DNA from: an uncultured Collinsella sp.
GTDB lineage: Bacteria; Actinomycetota; Coriobacteriia; Coriobacteriales; Coriobacteriaceae
Length of the DNA: 7,650 nucleotides
Assembly (NCBI GenBank): GCA_905208975.1
Contig: CAJLRE010000074.1
Span: 1 to 7,650, forward strand
Reading direction: 5' to 3'
Shown here: in pieces, positions 1 to 5,279 of the stretch
How positions within the stretch are numbered: position 1 is the first letter of the stretch
Layout of the letters: each line of letters opens with the position of its first letter
Made by a program: the position numbers and the translations under genes
The notes under the pieces: model-generated
Databases searched by the model: none
The model's input: only the letters and a program-made list of their open reading frames with translations
What the model was told of the DNA's origin: nothing

Positions 1-330
1 GGCAAGCGCATCACCAAGATGATGCTCATGTCGGGCGGCGAGAAGAGCCTGACGGCGCTCGCCCTGCTCTTTGCTGTCTATCGCACGCGTACGGTGCCGT
101 TCTATGTGCTGGACGAGGTCGAGGCGGCGCTCGATGACGCCAACCTGTCCAAGCTCATCGGCGCACTCGACGTGTTGCGTTCCGATACGCAGCTCTTGGT
201 TATCTCGCATCAGCGCCGTACTATGGAGGACGCTGACGTCCTCTACGGCGTCTCGATGCAAGCCGACGGCGTCAGTCGCGTCGTCTCGCAAAAACTCGAT
301 CGCGAAACCGGAAAGGTCGTGAATGCATAA
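1..330 (+). CDS. smc: Chromosome segregation protein SMC, C-terminal end (partial)
   Basis: This is the last 109 codons of SMC, the ATPase that organises and segregates the chromosome together with ScpA and ScpB; the 5' part lies outside the window. The visible piece is the C-terminal half of the split ABC head. It holds the ABC signature (MSGGEKSLTALAL, about codons 10-22), the Walker B strand ending in the catalytic acid (FYVLDEVEAALDD, about codons 34-46) and the switch/H-loop histidine (VISHQRRTMEDAD, about codons 67-79), followed by the usual short C-terminal strand (SRVVSQKL). The order and spacing match SMC heads rather than RecN or SbcC. The TAA stop shares its last base with the ATG of ftsY, so the two genes are probably co-transcribed and translationally coupled. 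No frameshift is seen in the visible part. Confidence 0.95.
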   Translation, partial: GKRITKMMLMSGGEKSLTALALLFAVYRTRTVPFYVLDEVEAALDDANLSKLIGALDVLRSDTQLLVISHQRRTMEDADVLYGVSMQADGVSRVVSQKLDRETGKVVNA

Positions 331-1247
331 TGGGATTCTTCGATGCTCTCTCGCGCGGACTTGAGCGCAGCCGCGAGGCCCTCAACGAGGTCTTTTACTT
401 TGGCGGCGAGGTCGACGAGGATTTTTGGGAGGACCTAGAGGACACCCTCGTCATGGGTGACATGGGTGCCGAGGTCGCGATCCAGGTGTCCGATGACCTG
501 CGCGAGACAGCCGCCAAGAAGAACCTCAAGACCGCTCCGCAGCTTCGCCGCGCTCTGGCCGAGCAGCTTGAGCAGCACTTTGTGCCCATCGAGCGCGATC
601 CGTTCGCCGACACGCCGAGTTGCGTGCTGTTTGTGGGCATTAACGGTGCCGGCAAGACCACGACGGTCGGCAAGATCGCGAGCGCCATGTCTGCCCGCGG
701 CAAGAACGTCGTGATCGGCTCAGCCGACACCTTCCGCGCCGCCGCCATTGAGCAGCTCGATGTGTGGGGCCAGCGCGCCGGTGTCCCCGTCATCAAGCGC
801 GACCGCGGCTCCGACCCGGCGAGCGTTTGCTACGACGTGCTCGACGAGGCCGACAAGCGCGGCAGCGACCTGGTACTTATCGACACCGCCGGTCGTCTGC
901 ACACGAGCCCCGAGCTCATGCGCGAGCTTGCCAAGGTGGTCAACGTGACGCGTAAGCGCGCCGCCAATATGGCCGCCGGCCCCATGCCCGTCTCGGTCGT
1001 CCTCGTAATCGATGCCGCAACAGGCCAAAACGGTCTGAACCAGGCGCTCGAGTTTAACGAGGCGCTGGGCCTGGACGGTATTATCATGACTAAGCTCGAC
1101 GGCACGGCTAAGGGTGGCATCGCCATGGCTGTGGCCGAGAAGCTCAAGCTCCCGATCCTGCGCGTGGGCGTGGGCGAGCAGGTTGATGACCTGCAGGAGT
1201 TCAATGCCAAAGATTTCTGCCGCGCCCTGGTGGGCGAGTCCAACTAA
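330..1247 (+). CDS. ftsY: Signal recognition particle receptor FtsY
   Basis: FtsY is the membrane-associated SRP receptor. Its GTPase domain dimerises with that of Ffh to hand ribosome-nascent-chain complexes to SecYEG. At 305 aa it consists of the NG domains alone: an N-terminal four-helix N domain (about 1-95), then a G domain with G1 GINGAGKTT (103-111), the insertion-box motif DTFRAAA (133-139), G3 DTAGR (185-189), G4 TKLDGTAKGG (254-263) and the closing GVGEQVDDLQEF (280-291). TKLDGTAKGG and the GVGEQ..DL ending are FtsY-type rather than Ffh-type. The long acidic A domain of E. coli FtsY is absent, as in many Gram-positive and actinobacterial versions; membrane contact would rest on the amphipathic N-terminal helix (MGFFDALSRGLERSREAL). 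The ATG overlaps the smc stop by one base. The only ribosome-site candidate, AAAGG near 312-316, is 13 bases away, so re-initiation after smc is likely. Confidence 0.97.
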   Translation: MGFFDALSRGLERSREALNEVFYFGGEVDEDFWEDLEDTLVMGDMGAEVAIQVSDDLRETAAKKNLKTAPQLRRALAEQLEQHFVPIERDPFADTPSCVLFVGINGAGKTTTVGKIASAMSARGKNVVIGSADTFRAAAIEQLDVWGQRAGVPVIKRDRGSDPASVCYDVLDEADKRGSDLVLIDTAGRLHTSPELMRELAKVVNVTRKRAANMAAGPMPVSVVLVIDAATGQNGLNQALEFNEALGLDGIIMTKLDGTAKGGIAMAVAEKLKLPILRVGVGEQVDDLQEFNAKDFCRALVGESN

Positions 1248-1251
1248 GGAG
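1246..1251 (+). promoter_or_regulatory. Ribosome binding site deciding the ffh GTG start
   Basis: AAGGAG overlaps the ftsY stop codon and lies 6 bases before the GTG at 1258. No in-frame ATG lies near it, and the residues after the GTG (FDSLSDRLNDTFDRLRGKG) are the standard Ffh N terminus, so GTG is the start. Confidence 0.8.
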
Positions 1252-1257
1252 TGACTA

Positions 1258-2742
1258 GTGTTTGATTCTCTGAGCGATCGCCTCAACGACACATTTGACC
1301 GCCTGCGTGGCAAGGGTAAGCTGACCGAGGCCGATATTACTTCTGCCATGCGCGACATTCGCATGGCGCTGCTCGAGGCCGACGTCAACTTCAAGGTCGT
1401 CAAGGAGTTCGTCGCCAAGACCAAGGAGCGCTGCATGACCGCCGAGGTCATGGAGTCGCTGTCGCCGGCGCAAAACGTCGTCAAGATCGTGCTCGACGAG
1501 CTCACCGAGATGCTCGGCTCCACCGAGAGCAAGCTCGTCTTTAGCAACCGCATTCCCAATGTCATCATGCTCGTGGGCCTTCAGGGCTCCGGTAAGACCA
1601 CGGCTGCCGTAAAGCTTGCCTACCTGCTCAAGAAGCAGGGCCGCTCGCCGTTGCTCGCCGCGTGCGACGTCTACCGTCCCGCCGCTGCCGACCAGCTGGC
1701 CACGCTCGGTGGAGAGATCGGCGTTCCGGTCTTCCGCGGCGACGGCGCGCACCCGGTCGACATCGCCAAGGGTGCCATTCAGGAGGCCGTCGACCACCTG
1801 CGTGACGTGGTCATCGTCGATACCGCCGGTCGTCTGCAGATCGACGAGCAGATGATGCAGGAGGCCGTGGACATCAAGAAGGCCGTCAAGCCCGATCAGG
1901 TGCTAATGGTCGTCGATGCCATGACCGGCCAGGATATTGTCAACGTCGTCTCGACCTTCGCCGATCGCACCGACTTTGACGGCGTGATCATCTCCAAGCT
2001 CGACGGCGATGCCCGTGGCGGCGGCGCGCTTTCCGTGCGCCAGGTGACCGGCAAGCCTATCAAGTTCGTGAGCATGGGCGAGAAGCCCGATTCGCTGGAG
2101 CCGTTCTACCCCGACCGTATGGCCAAGCGCATCTTAGGCATGGGCGACGTTGTCGGCATCATCGAGAAGGCTCAGGAGGCGGCCGATGCCGAGCAGCTTG
2201 AGGCTGCCGAGCGCATGCTGCGCGAGGGCTTTACCATGAACGACATGCTCGACCAGATGAAGGCCGTCAAGAAGATGGGCGGCATGAAGGGTATCCTGGG
2301 TATGCTTCCCGGCGGTCAGCGTGCGCTCAACCAGATGGGCGGCAACCTGGACGAGGGCATCTTCGACAAGAACGAGGCCATCATCATGTCGATGACCAAG
2401 GAGGAGCGCCTGCGTCCCTCTATTATCAACGGCCAGCGTCGCGCCCGCATCGCCAAGGGCGCCGGCGTGACCCCCACCGAGGTCAATAGCCTTATGAAGC
2501 AGTGGGGTGAGATGAACAAGATGATGGGCCGCATGCGCACGATGGCCAATCAGGCGCAATCCGGCGGTAAGAAGGGCAAAAAGGGTAAGAAGGGCAAAAA
2601 GATGCGCATGCCCAATATTCCCGGCCTGGATGCCATGGGTCTGGGCGGCATGGGCGGTCTGGGCGGCCTGGGAACGGGCGGTCCTAAGTCCGATATGGAC
2701 CTGCTGCGCCAGATGGAAGCTCAGATGCGCAATAAGAAATAG
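1258..2742 (+). CDS. ffh: Signal recognition particle protein Ffh (SRP54)
   Basis: Ffh binds signal sequences emerging from the ribosome and the 4.5S/SRP RNA, and docks on FtsY. The 494-aa product has an N domain (1-100), a G domain with G1 GLQGSGKTT (107-115), DVYRPAA (137-143), G3 DTAGR (188-192), G4 SKLDGDARGG (246-255) and SMGEKPD (272-278), and a methionine-rich M domain (about 300-432). The finger loop is rich in Met and Gly (MGGMKGILGMLPGG), as expected for signal-sequence binding. The RNA-binding helix reads NGQRRARIAKGAG (391-403), where the family usually has GSRR and GSG, so two conserved Ser positions are Gln and Ala. The C terminus is extended: a Lys/Gly block (436-448), a Gly/Met/Leu block (461-475) and a final helix. 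The gene is longer than the roughly 450 aa of E. coli Ffh because of this tail. The gap to ftsY is only 10 bases, so one mRNA is likely; a strong hairpin follows. Confidence 0.98.
   Translation: MFDSLSDRLNDTFDRLRGKGKLTEADITSAMRDIRMALLEADVNFKVVKEFVAKTKERCMTAEVMESLSPAQNVVKIVLDELTEMLGSTESKLVFSNRIPNVIMLVGLQGSGKTTAAVKLAYLLKKQGRSPLLAACDVYRPAAADQLATLGGEIGVPVFRGDGAHPVDIAKGAIQEAVDHLRDVVIVDTAGRLQIDEQMMQEAVDIKKAVKPDQVLMVVDAMTGQDIVNVVSTFADRTDFDGVIISKLDGDARGGGALSVRQVTGKPIKFVSMGEKPDSLEPFYPDRMAKRILGMGDVVGIIEKAQEAADAEQLEAAERMLREGFTMNDMLDQMKAVKKMGGMKGILGMLPGGQRALNQMGGNLDEGIFDKNEAIIMSMTKEERLRPSIINGQRRARIAKGAGVTPTEVNSLMKQWGEMNKMMGRMRTMANQAQSGGKKGKKGKKGKKMRMPNIPGLDAMGLGGMGGLGGLGTGGPKSDMDLLRQMEAQMRNKK
2566..2601 (+). 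repeat. Perfect 18-bp tandem duplication inside ffh
   Basis: GGTAAGAAGGGCAAAAAG occurs twice head to tail (2566-2583 and 2584-2601), encoding GKKGKK twice (residues 437-448) in the Lys-rich tail of Ffh. Identity at synonymous positions points to a recent duplication by strand slippage. The unit is a multiple of three, so copy-number change would keep the frame. Confidence 0.9.
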
Positions 2743-2767
2743 GACTGTAATTCCAGCTTGATATGGC

Positions 2768-2799
2768 AAAGGCCACTCGGAAGCTACCGGGTGGCCTTT
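2768..2799 (+). terminator. Strong hairpin terminator after ffh, possibly bidirectional
   Basis: AAAGGCCACTCGG (2768-2780), loop AAGCTA, then CCGGGTGGCCTTT (2787-2799): a 13-bp stem with a single T-G wobble. The plus-strand 3' side continues TGTTGTTGG, T-rich but not a clean T run. It sits 25 bases after the ffh stop and between convergent genes. Because the stem ends in AAA/TTT on both sides it could also end transcription of the minus-strand gene, whose stop is 63 bases away and has no better candidate. Confidence 0.85.
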
Positions 2800-2862
2800 G
2801 TTGTTGGCTTTGATTGTTGGGTTGCGTTTAGCGTCGCGCCCCGAGCTTGCGGTGCCGTGCCG

Positions 2863-3627
2863 CTAGTGGCAGCCGCAGCCCTCGTGCCCATCATGGCCGT
2901 GATGGCCGTGGCAGCCGCAGGACTCGCCATGCTCGTGGGTGTGCTCGTGGTCATGGCCGTGGCAGTCGCAGGTGGCCTCGCCGGTCTGCGCGAGCGTGCC
3001 GGCAATGAGTGCCTCGACGCAGGCGTCGCAGTTGCCCTGGGCGCCCGCATAGACCGTGATGCCAGCCTGGGTGAGCGCGTTGATGGCGCCGCCGCCGATA
3101 CCGCCGCAGATGAGCGTGTCAACGCCACCGTTGGCAAGCAGACCCGCCAGGGCGCCGTGACCGGTGCCGCCGGTGCCTACGACCTGCTCGTTGAGTACTT
3201 TGCCGTCCTGAATGTCGTAGATCTTGAACTGCTCGCTGCGGCCAAAGTGCATAAAGATGTTGCCGTTGTCGTACGTCGTTGCCACCCTCATGGTGTCGAC
3301 CTCCTTTGCTGGCCATGCGGCCGTCGTCGTGGTAATGGGGGAGTACGCGATGCTGCCGCCATCGATGCTGAGTGCCCGTCCATTGACCAGCGCGTTTGCC
3401 ACCTTGCGATGTGCGCGGCTGCAGATGGCCGCCACGGTGGCACGAGCGATACCCATGTGCTGGGCGACTGCCTCCTGATTGAGGCCTTCCAGGTCGCATA
3501 ACCGCAGGACTTCGAGCTCGTCGATTGTCATGTCGATGGCGTCTCCGCTGGCAAGGCCGTCGGGGGTAAAGCCGCGATATTCGGGAATGATCCCAACGCG
3601 GCGCAATTTTTCGCGTCTTCCTGCCAT
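2863..3627 (-). CDS. DUF134 helix-turn-helix / NifX-NifB-like domain fusion with His/Cys-rich tail
   Basis: A predicted 254-aa protein. Residues 1-91 match the DUF134 family: RRV..IPEYRGFTPDG, then TIDELEVLRLCDLEGLNQEAVAQHMGIARATV (a sigma-region-4-like HTH) and ALVNGRALSIDGG. A 21-residue low-complexity linker leads to a dinitrogenase iron-molybdenum cofactor (NifX/NifB C-terminal) domain at 113-213: MRVATTYDNG, HFGRSEQFKIYD, GTGGTGHGALAGLL, CGGIGGGAINAL, with Cys174, Cys200 and Cys203. Residues 219-254 hold 12 His and 6 Cys. The start at 3627 is preferred over an ATG at 3657 because GGAGAG (3631-3636) precedes it and DUF134 proteins begin about here; the earlier ATG would lie within or beyond the upstream palindrome. 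Family members bind metal or Fe-S/Mo clusters, and some DUF134 genes sit near MRP-type ATPases. No nif or molybdenum gene is visible nearby. A metal- or cluster-responsive DNA-binding regulator is an inference; the ligand is unknown. It is convergent with ffh and divergent from thyA. Confidence 0.88.
   Translation of the reverse strand: MAGRREKLRRVGIIPEYRGFTPDGLASGDAIDMTIDELEVLRLCDLEGLNQEAVAQHMGIARATVAAICSRAHRKVANALVNGRALSIDGGSIAYSPITTTTAAWPAKEVDTMRVATTYDNGNIFMHFGRSEQFKIYDIQDGKVLNEQVVGTGGTGHGALAGLLANGGVDTLICGGIGGGAINALTQAGITVYAGAQGNCDACVEALIAGTLAQTGEATCDCHGHDHEHTHEHGESCGCHGHHGHDGHEGCGCH
2902..2972 (-). repeat. Direct repeat encoding the duplicated Cys-x-Cys-His metal module
   Basis: ATGGCCGTGGCAGCCGCAGG (plus strand, 2902-2921) recurs at 2953-2972 with one mismatch, 51 bp (17 codons) apart and in frame. 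On the coding strand the copies encode the CDCHGH and CGCHGH segments of the tail of the DUF134/NifX protein; a shorter CGCH piece ends the protein. The pattern suggests growth of the tail by in-frame duplication. It is not a CRISPR or mobile-element repeat. Confidence 0.8.
3289..3307 (-). promoter_or_regulatory. Internal Shine-Dalgarno and ATG at the NifX-domain boundary
   Basis: On the minus strand AAAGGAGG (3307-3300) is followed by 8 bases and an ATG (3291-3289). The ATG is in frame with the full gene (codon 113) and is the exact first residue expected of a stand-alone NifX-type protein (MRVATTYDNG). It is a better ribosome site than the one at the main start. It could produce a second, 142-aa product lacking the HTH domain. 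Initiation here is inferred from sequence only. Confidence 0.6.
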
Positions 3628-3641
3628 ACGCTCTCCAAATC

Positions 3642-3653
3642 TGACATATGTCA
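3642..3653. promoter_or_regulatory. Palindrome TGACATATGTCA, putative operator (proximal)
   Basis: A perfect 12-bp palindrome 15 bases upstream of the minus-strand start codon. It shares the core TGrCATATGTCA with the site at 3691-3710. It would overlap the transcription start if the promoter candidate at 3659-3686 is right. The likeliest ligand is the HTH domain of the adjacent gene (inference). Confidence 0.55.
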
Positions 3654-3658
3654 ACAAT

Positions 3659-3686
3659 AGAATAGCGAACGTGCGGATTTGCGCAA
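3659..3686 (-). promoter_or_regulatory. Candidate promoter of the DUF134/NifX gene
   Basis: On the minus strand TTGCGC (3686-3681), 16 bases, then TATTCT (3664-3659): each box matches the sigma-70 consensus only partly (3/6 and 4/6). Its position between the two palindromes, and a start predicted near 3652, support it more than the boxes themselves. Confidence 0.35.
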
Positions 3687-3690
3687 GGTA

Positions 3691-3710
3691 TTTCTGGCAT
3701 ATGTCAGAAA
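3691..3710. promoter_or_regulatory. Palindrome TTTCTGGCATATGTCAGAAA, putative operator (distal)
   Basis: A 20-bp inverted repeat with one asymmetric pair (G/T around CATATG). Its centre is 53 bp from that of the 3642-3653 palindrome, about five helical turns, so both sites would face the same side of the DNA. It lies just upstream of the putative -35 box of the minus-strand gene, and about 44 bp upstream of the thyA -10 candidate. Confidence 0.55.
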
Positions 3711-3753
3711 GTGAGGGCTTATGTTTGGGCTGTGGGGCCGCGTGCGCCTGGGC

Positions 3754-3759
3754 TACAAT
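3754..3759 (+). promoter_or_regulatory. Candidate -10 box of the thyA promoter
   Basis: TACAAT (5/6 to TATAAT) lies 34 bases before the thyA ATG. No good -35 box is seen at 16-18 bases upstream (TGTGGG at 3731-3736 is the best placed), so the promoter may need an activator or be weak. Confidence 0.45.
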
Positions 3760-3783
3760 GAATCTCGCTTATAGGCGACTGAC

Positions 3784-3789
3784 AGGAGG
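3784..3789 (+). promoter_or_regulatory. Ribosome binding site deciding the thyA start
   Basis: AGGAGG sits 4 bases before the ATG at 3794. The reading frame stays open 315 bases further upstream, but that part runs antisense through the DUF134/NifX gene; this site fixes the start at 3794. Confidence 0.85.
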
Positions 3790-3793
3790 GTCA

Positions 3794-4642
3794 ATGAGCA
3801 AAGCTGATCAACAGTTTGTAACCATGTGCCGCGATATTCTGGACCATGGCACCACCACCGAGGGTCAAAAGGTCCGTCCGGTGTGGGAGGACGGCACCCC
3901 TGCCTATACCATTAAAAACTTTGGCGTTACGGCACGCTACGACCTGCGCGAGGAGTTTCCGGCGCTTACCCTGCGTCGTACGGCCCTCAAATCTGCCATG
4001 GATGAGATCCTATGGATCTATCAAAAGAAGTCCAATAACGTGCATGACCTCAACAGCCATATTTGGGATGAGTGGGCCGACGAGACCGGCTCCATCGGCA
4101 AGGCCTACGGGTATCAGATTGGGCAGAAGAGCCATTATGCCGAGGGCGATTTCGACCAGATGGACCGCGTTCTGTACGACCTTAAGAACACGCCGTACAG
4201 CCGCCGCATTATGACGAATACCTATGTGTTTAGCGACCTGTCCGAGATGCACCTGTATCCGTGCGCCTACAGCGTGACGTATAACGTGACGCAGCGCCCG
4301 CAGGATGACAAACCGACGCTCAACATGATTCTCAACCAGCGCAGCCAGGACATTTTGGCCGCGAACAACTGGAATGTGTGCCAGTACGCCATTTTGCTGA
4401 TGATGGTCGCGCAGTCGGTCGATATGATTCCCGGCGAGCTGCTGCATGTGATCGCCGATGCCCACATTTACGACCGTCATGTCGATATCGTCCGCGAGCT
4501 TATCGAGCGTCCGCAGTTTGCCGCGCCTAAGGTAACGCTTAACCCCGATGTACATGACTTCTATGCGTTTACGACCGATGATCTGATCGTCGAGGGCTAT
4601 GAGCACGGCCCGCAGGTCAAGAACATCCCCATTGCGGTGTAG
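3794..4642 (+). CDS. thyA: Thymidylate synthase (ThyA type)
   Basis: ThyA methylates dUMP to dTMP using 5,10-methylenetetrahydrofolate and releases dihydrofolate. The 282-aa protein follows the family from end to end: the phosphate-binding Arg region (VRPVWEDGTPAYT, 27-39), the ELLWI-like helix (EILWIYQKKSNNVHDLN, 71-87), HIWDEWAD..GSIGKAYGYQ (89-108), SRR (136-138), the catalytic Cys157 in HLYPCAYS, RSQDILAANNWN (183-194, dUMP-binding Arg and Asn), the dUMP-contacting HIY (224-226) and the C-terminal IPIAV. The motif PC-AY in place of the E. coli PCH, and the overall length, resemble the B. subtilis ThyA branch. It is not ThyX. The start is set by AGGAGG. The TAG stop abuts folA, which recycles its dihydrofolate product, so the two genes are probably one transcript. 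Confidence 0.96.
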   Translation: MSKADQQFVTMCRDILDHGTTTEGQKVRPVWEDGTPAYTIKNFGVTARYDLREEFPALTLRRTALKSAMDEILWIYQKKSNNVHDLNSHIWDEWADETGSIGKAYGYQIGQKSHYAEGDFDQMDRVLYDLKNTPYSRRIMTNTYVFSDLSEMHLYPCAYSVTYNVTQRPQDDKPTLNMILNQRSQDILAANNWNVCQYAILLMMVAQSVDMIPGELLHVIADAHIYDRHVDIVRELIERPQFAAPKVTLNPDVHDFYAFTTDDLIVEGYEHGPQVKNIPIAV

Positions 4643-4651
4643 GTGACGCGC

Positions 4652-5170
4652 ATGACGTGTAAGCTTTCCGCCATTGTCGCCGTGTGTGACGATTGGGGCA
4701 TTGGGTGCGAGGGTGACATGGTCGTGTCTAATCGCGCCGACATGCGTCATTTTGTGGCGCGCACCAAAGGCTGCCCGGTCATTATGGGACGCAAGACGCT
4801 GCTGAGTTTTCCCGGCGGGCGTCCGCTCAAGAACCGTCGTAATATCGTGCTCACGCGCGATGAGGACTTTGCTGCCGAGGGCGTCGACGTGGTGCATAGC
4901 GTCGACGAAGCGCTCACCGCGGTAGCCGATGAGCCCGTTGCGTGGGTGATCGGTGGCGGCGAGGTGTATCGGCAGTTTTTGCCGTATTGCGCCGAGGCCG
5001 AGGTTACGCATAACCATTGCGTGCATGACGTGGATACGTATTTTCCCGATCTGGATGCCGATCCCGCGTGGGAGATTGCGCGGCGTGGCGGTGTTGCCAC
5101 GATTGCCTCGGGCGAGGGCGACGAGGGTGTCGATTATGAGTTCGTAACGTATCGTCGCGTTGAGGCGTAA
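4652..5170 (+). CDS. folA: Dihydrofolate reductase
   Basis: DHFR reduces dihydrofolate with NADPH, completing the cycle begun by ThyA. The protein is 172 aa from the ATG at 4652. Motifs: SAIVAVCDDWGIG, the acidic catalytic Asp30 in NRADMRHF, VIMGRKTLLSFPGGRPL (43-59, NADPH binding), RRNIVLTRD, WVIGGGEVYRQFLPY (98-112) and DVDTYFPDLD (126-135). The usual Pro-Trp of the Met20 loop (LPW before the catalytic Asp) is replaced by Val-Val (GDMVVSNRAD). This resembles DHFRs recalled from Clostridia with GxLLVxxPxD there, so it is likely a lineage variant rather than damage. AGGTGA (4641-4646), overlapping the thyA stop, is 5 bases from this ATG and supports it; a GTG at 4643, directly after the stop, would add three residues and remains possible. 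Confidence 0.93.
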   Translation: MTCKLSAIVAVCDDWGIGCEGDMVVSNRADMRHFVARTKGCPVIMGRKTLLSFPGGRPLKNRRNIVLTRDEDFAAEGVDVVHSVDEALTAVADEPVAWVIGGGEVYRQFLPYCAEAEVTHNHCVHDVDTYFPDLDADPAWEIARRGGVATIASGEGDEGVDYEFVTYRRVEA

Positions 5171-5212
5171 ATCGTCCGGCGTGAACGGTATCATCGGATT
5201 GTTTGAATGCAT

Positions 5213-5235
5213 GGGGCGGCGCTTAGCGTCGCCTC
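5213..5235 (+). terminator. Hairpin after folA, possible terminator
   Basis: GGGGCGGCGC, loop TTA, GCGTCGCCTC: a 10-bp stem with two G-T wobbles, 42 bases after the folA stop, followed by GTTTGG. The short T run makes it a weak intrinsic terminator at best, but its GC content and place fit the end of the thyA-folA unit. Confidence 0.5.
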
Positions 5236-5279
5236 GTTTGGTATAGATGCGCTGTAAAGAAAGGTGCTGGCTGGCTGCT

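Noticed and set aside
720..1797. Minus-strand open frames of 282 and 180 aa opposite ftsY and ffh
   Set aside because: They mirror highly conserved GTPase genes and show no domain or ribosome site of their own.
2902..2972. Spaced repeats as a possible CRISPR or mobile-element end
   Set aside because: Only two copies, in frame with and explained by the repeated CxCHGH protein modules; no array, terminal inverted repeats or target duplication.
2758..3501. Plus-strand 247-aa open frame with hydrophobic runs (AVMAVAAAGLAMLVGVLVVMAVAVAGG)
   Set aside because: It is the antisense of the DUF134/NifX gene; the hydrophobic runs are the reverse complement of the His/Cys repeats. It starts inside the ffh terminator region, has no good SD, and resembles no family.
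3479..3793. Long N-terminal extension of ThyA
   Set aside because: The frame is open, but it runs antisense through the DUF134/NifX gene and across the promoter region, and the AGGAGG at 3784-3789 marks the true ATG at 3794.
4010..5212. Minus-strand 400-aa open frame opposite thyA and folA
   Set aside because: A shadow of GC-rich codons: its composition is rich in His, Arg and Asn with no motif, and the opposite strand encodes two unmistakable enzymes.
5242..5247. TATAGA as a -10 box for the SpoU gene
   Set aside because: It matches only partly and no -35 box lies at a proper distance, so it is not called.
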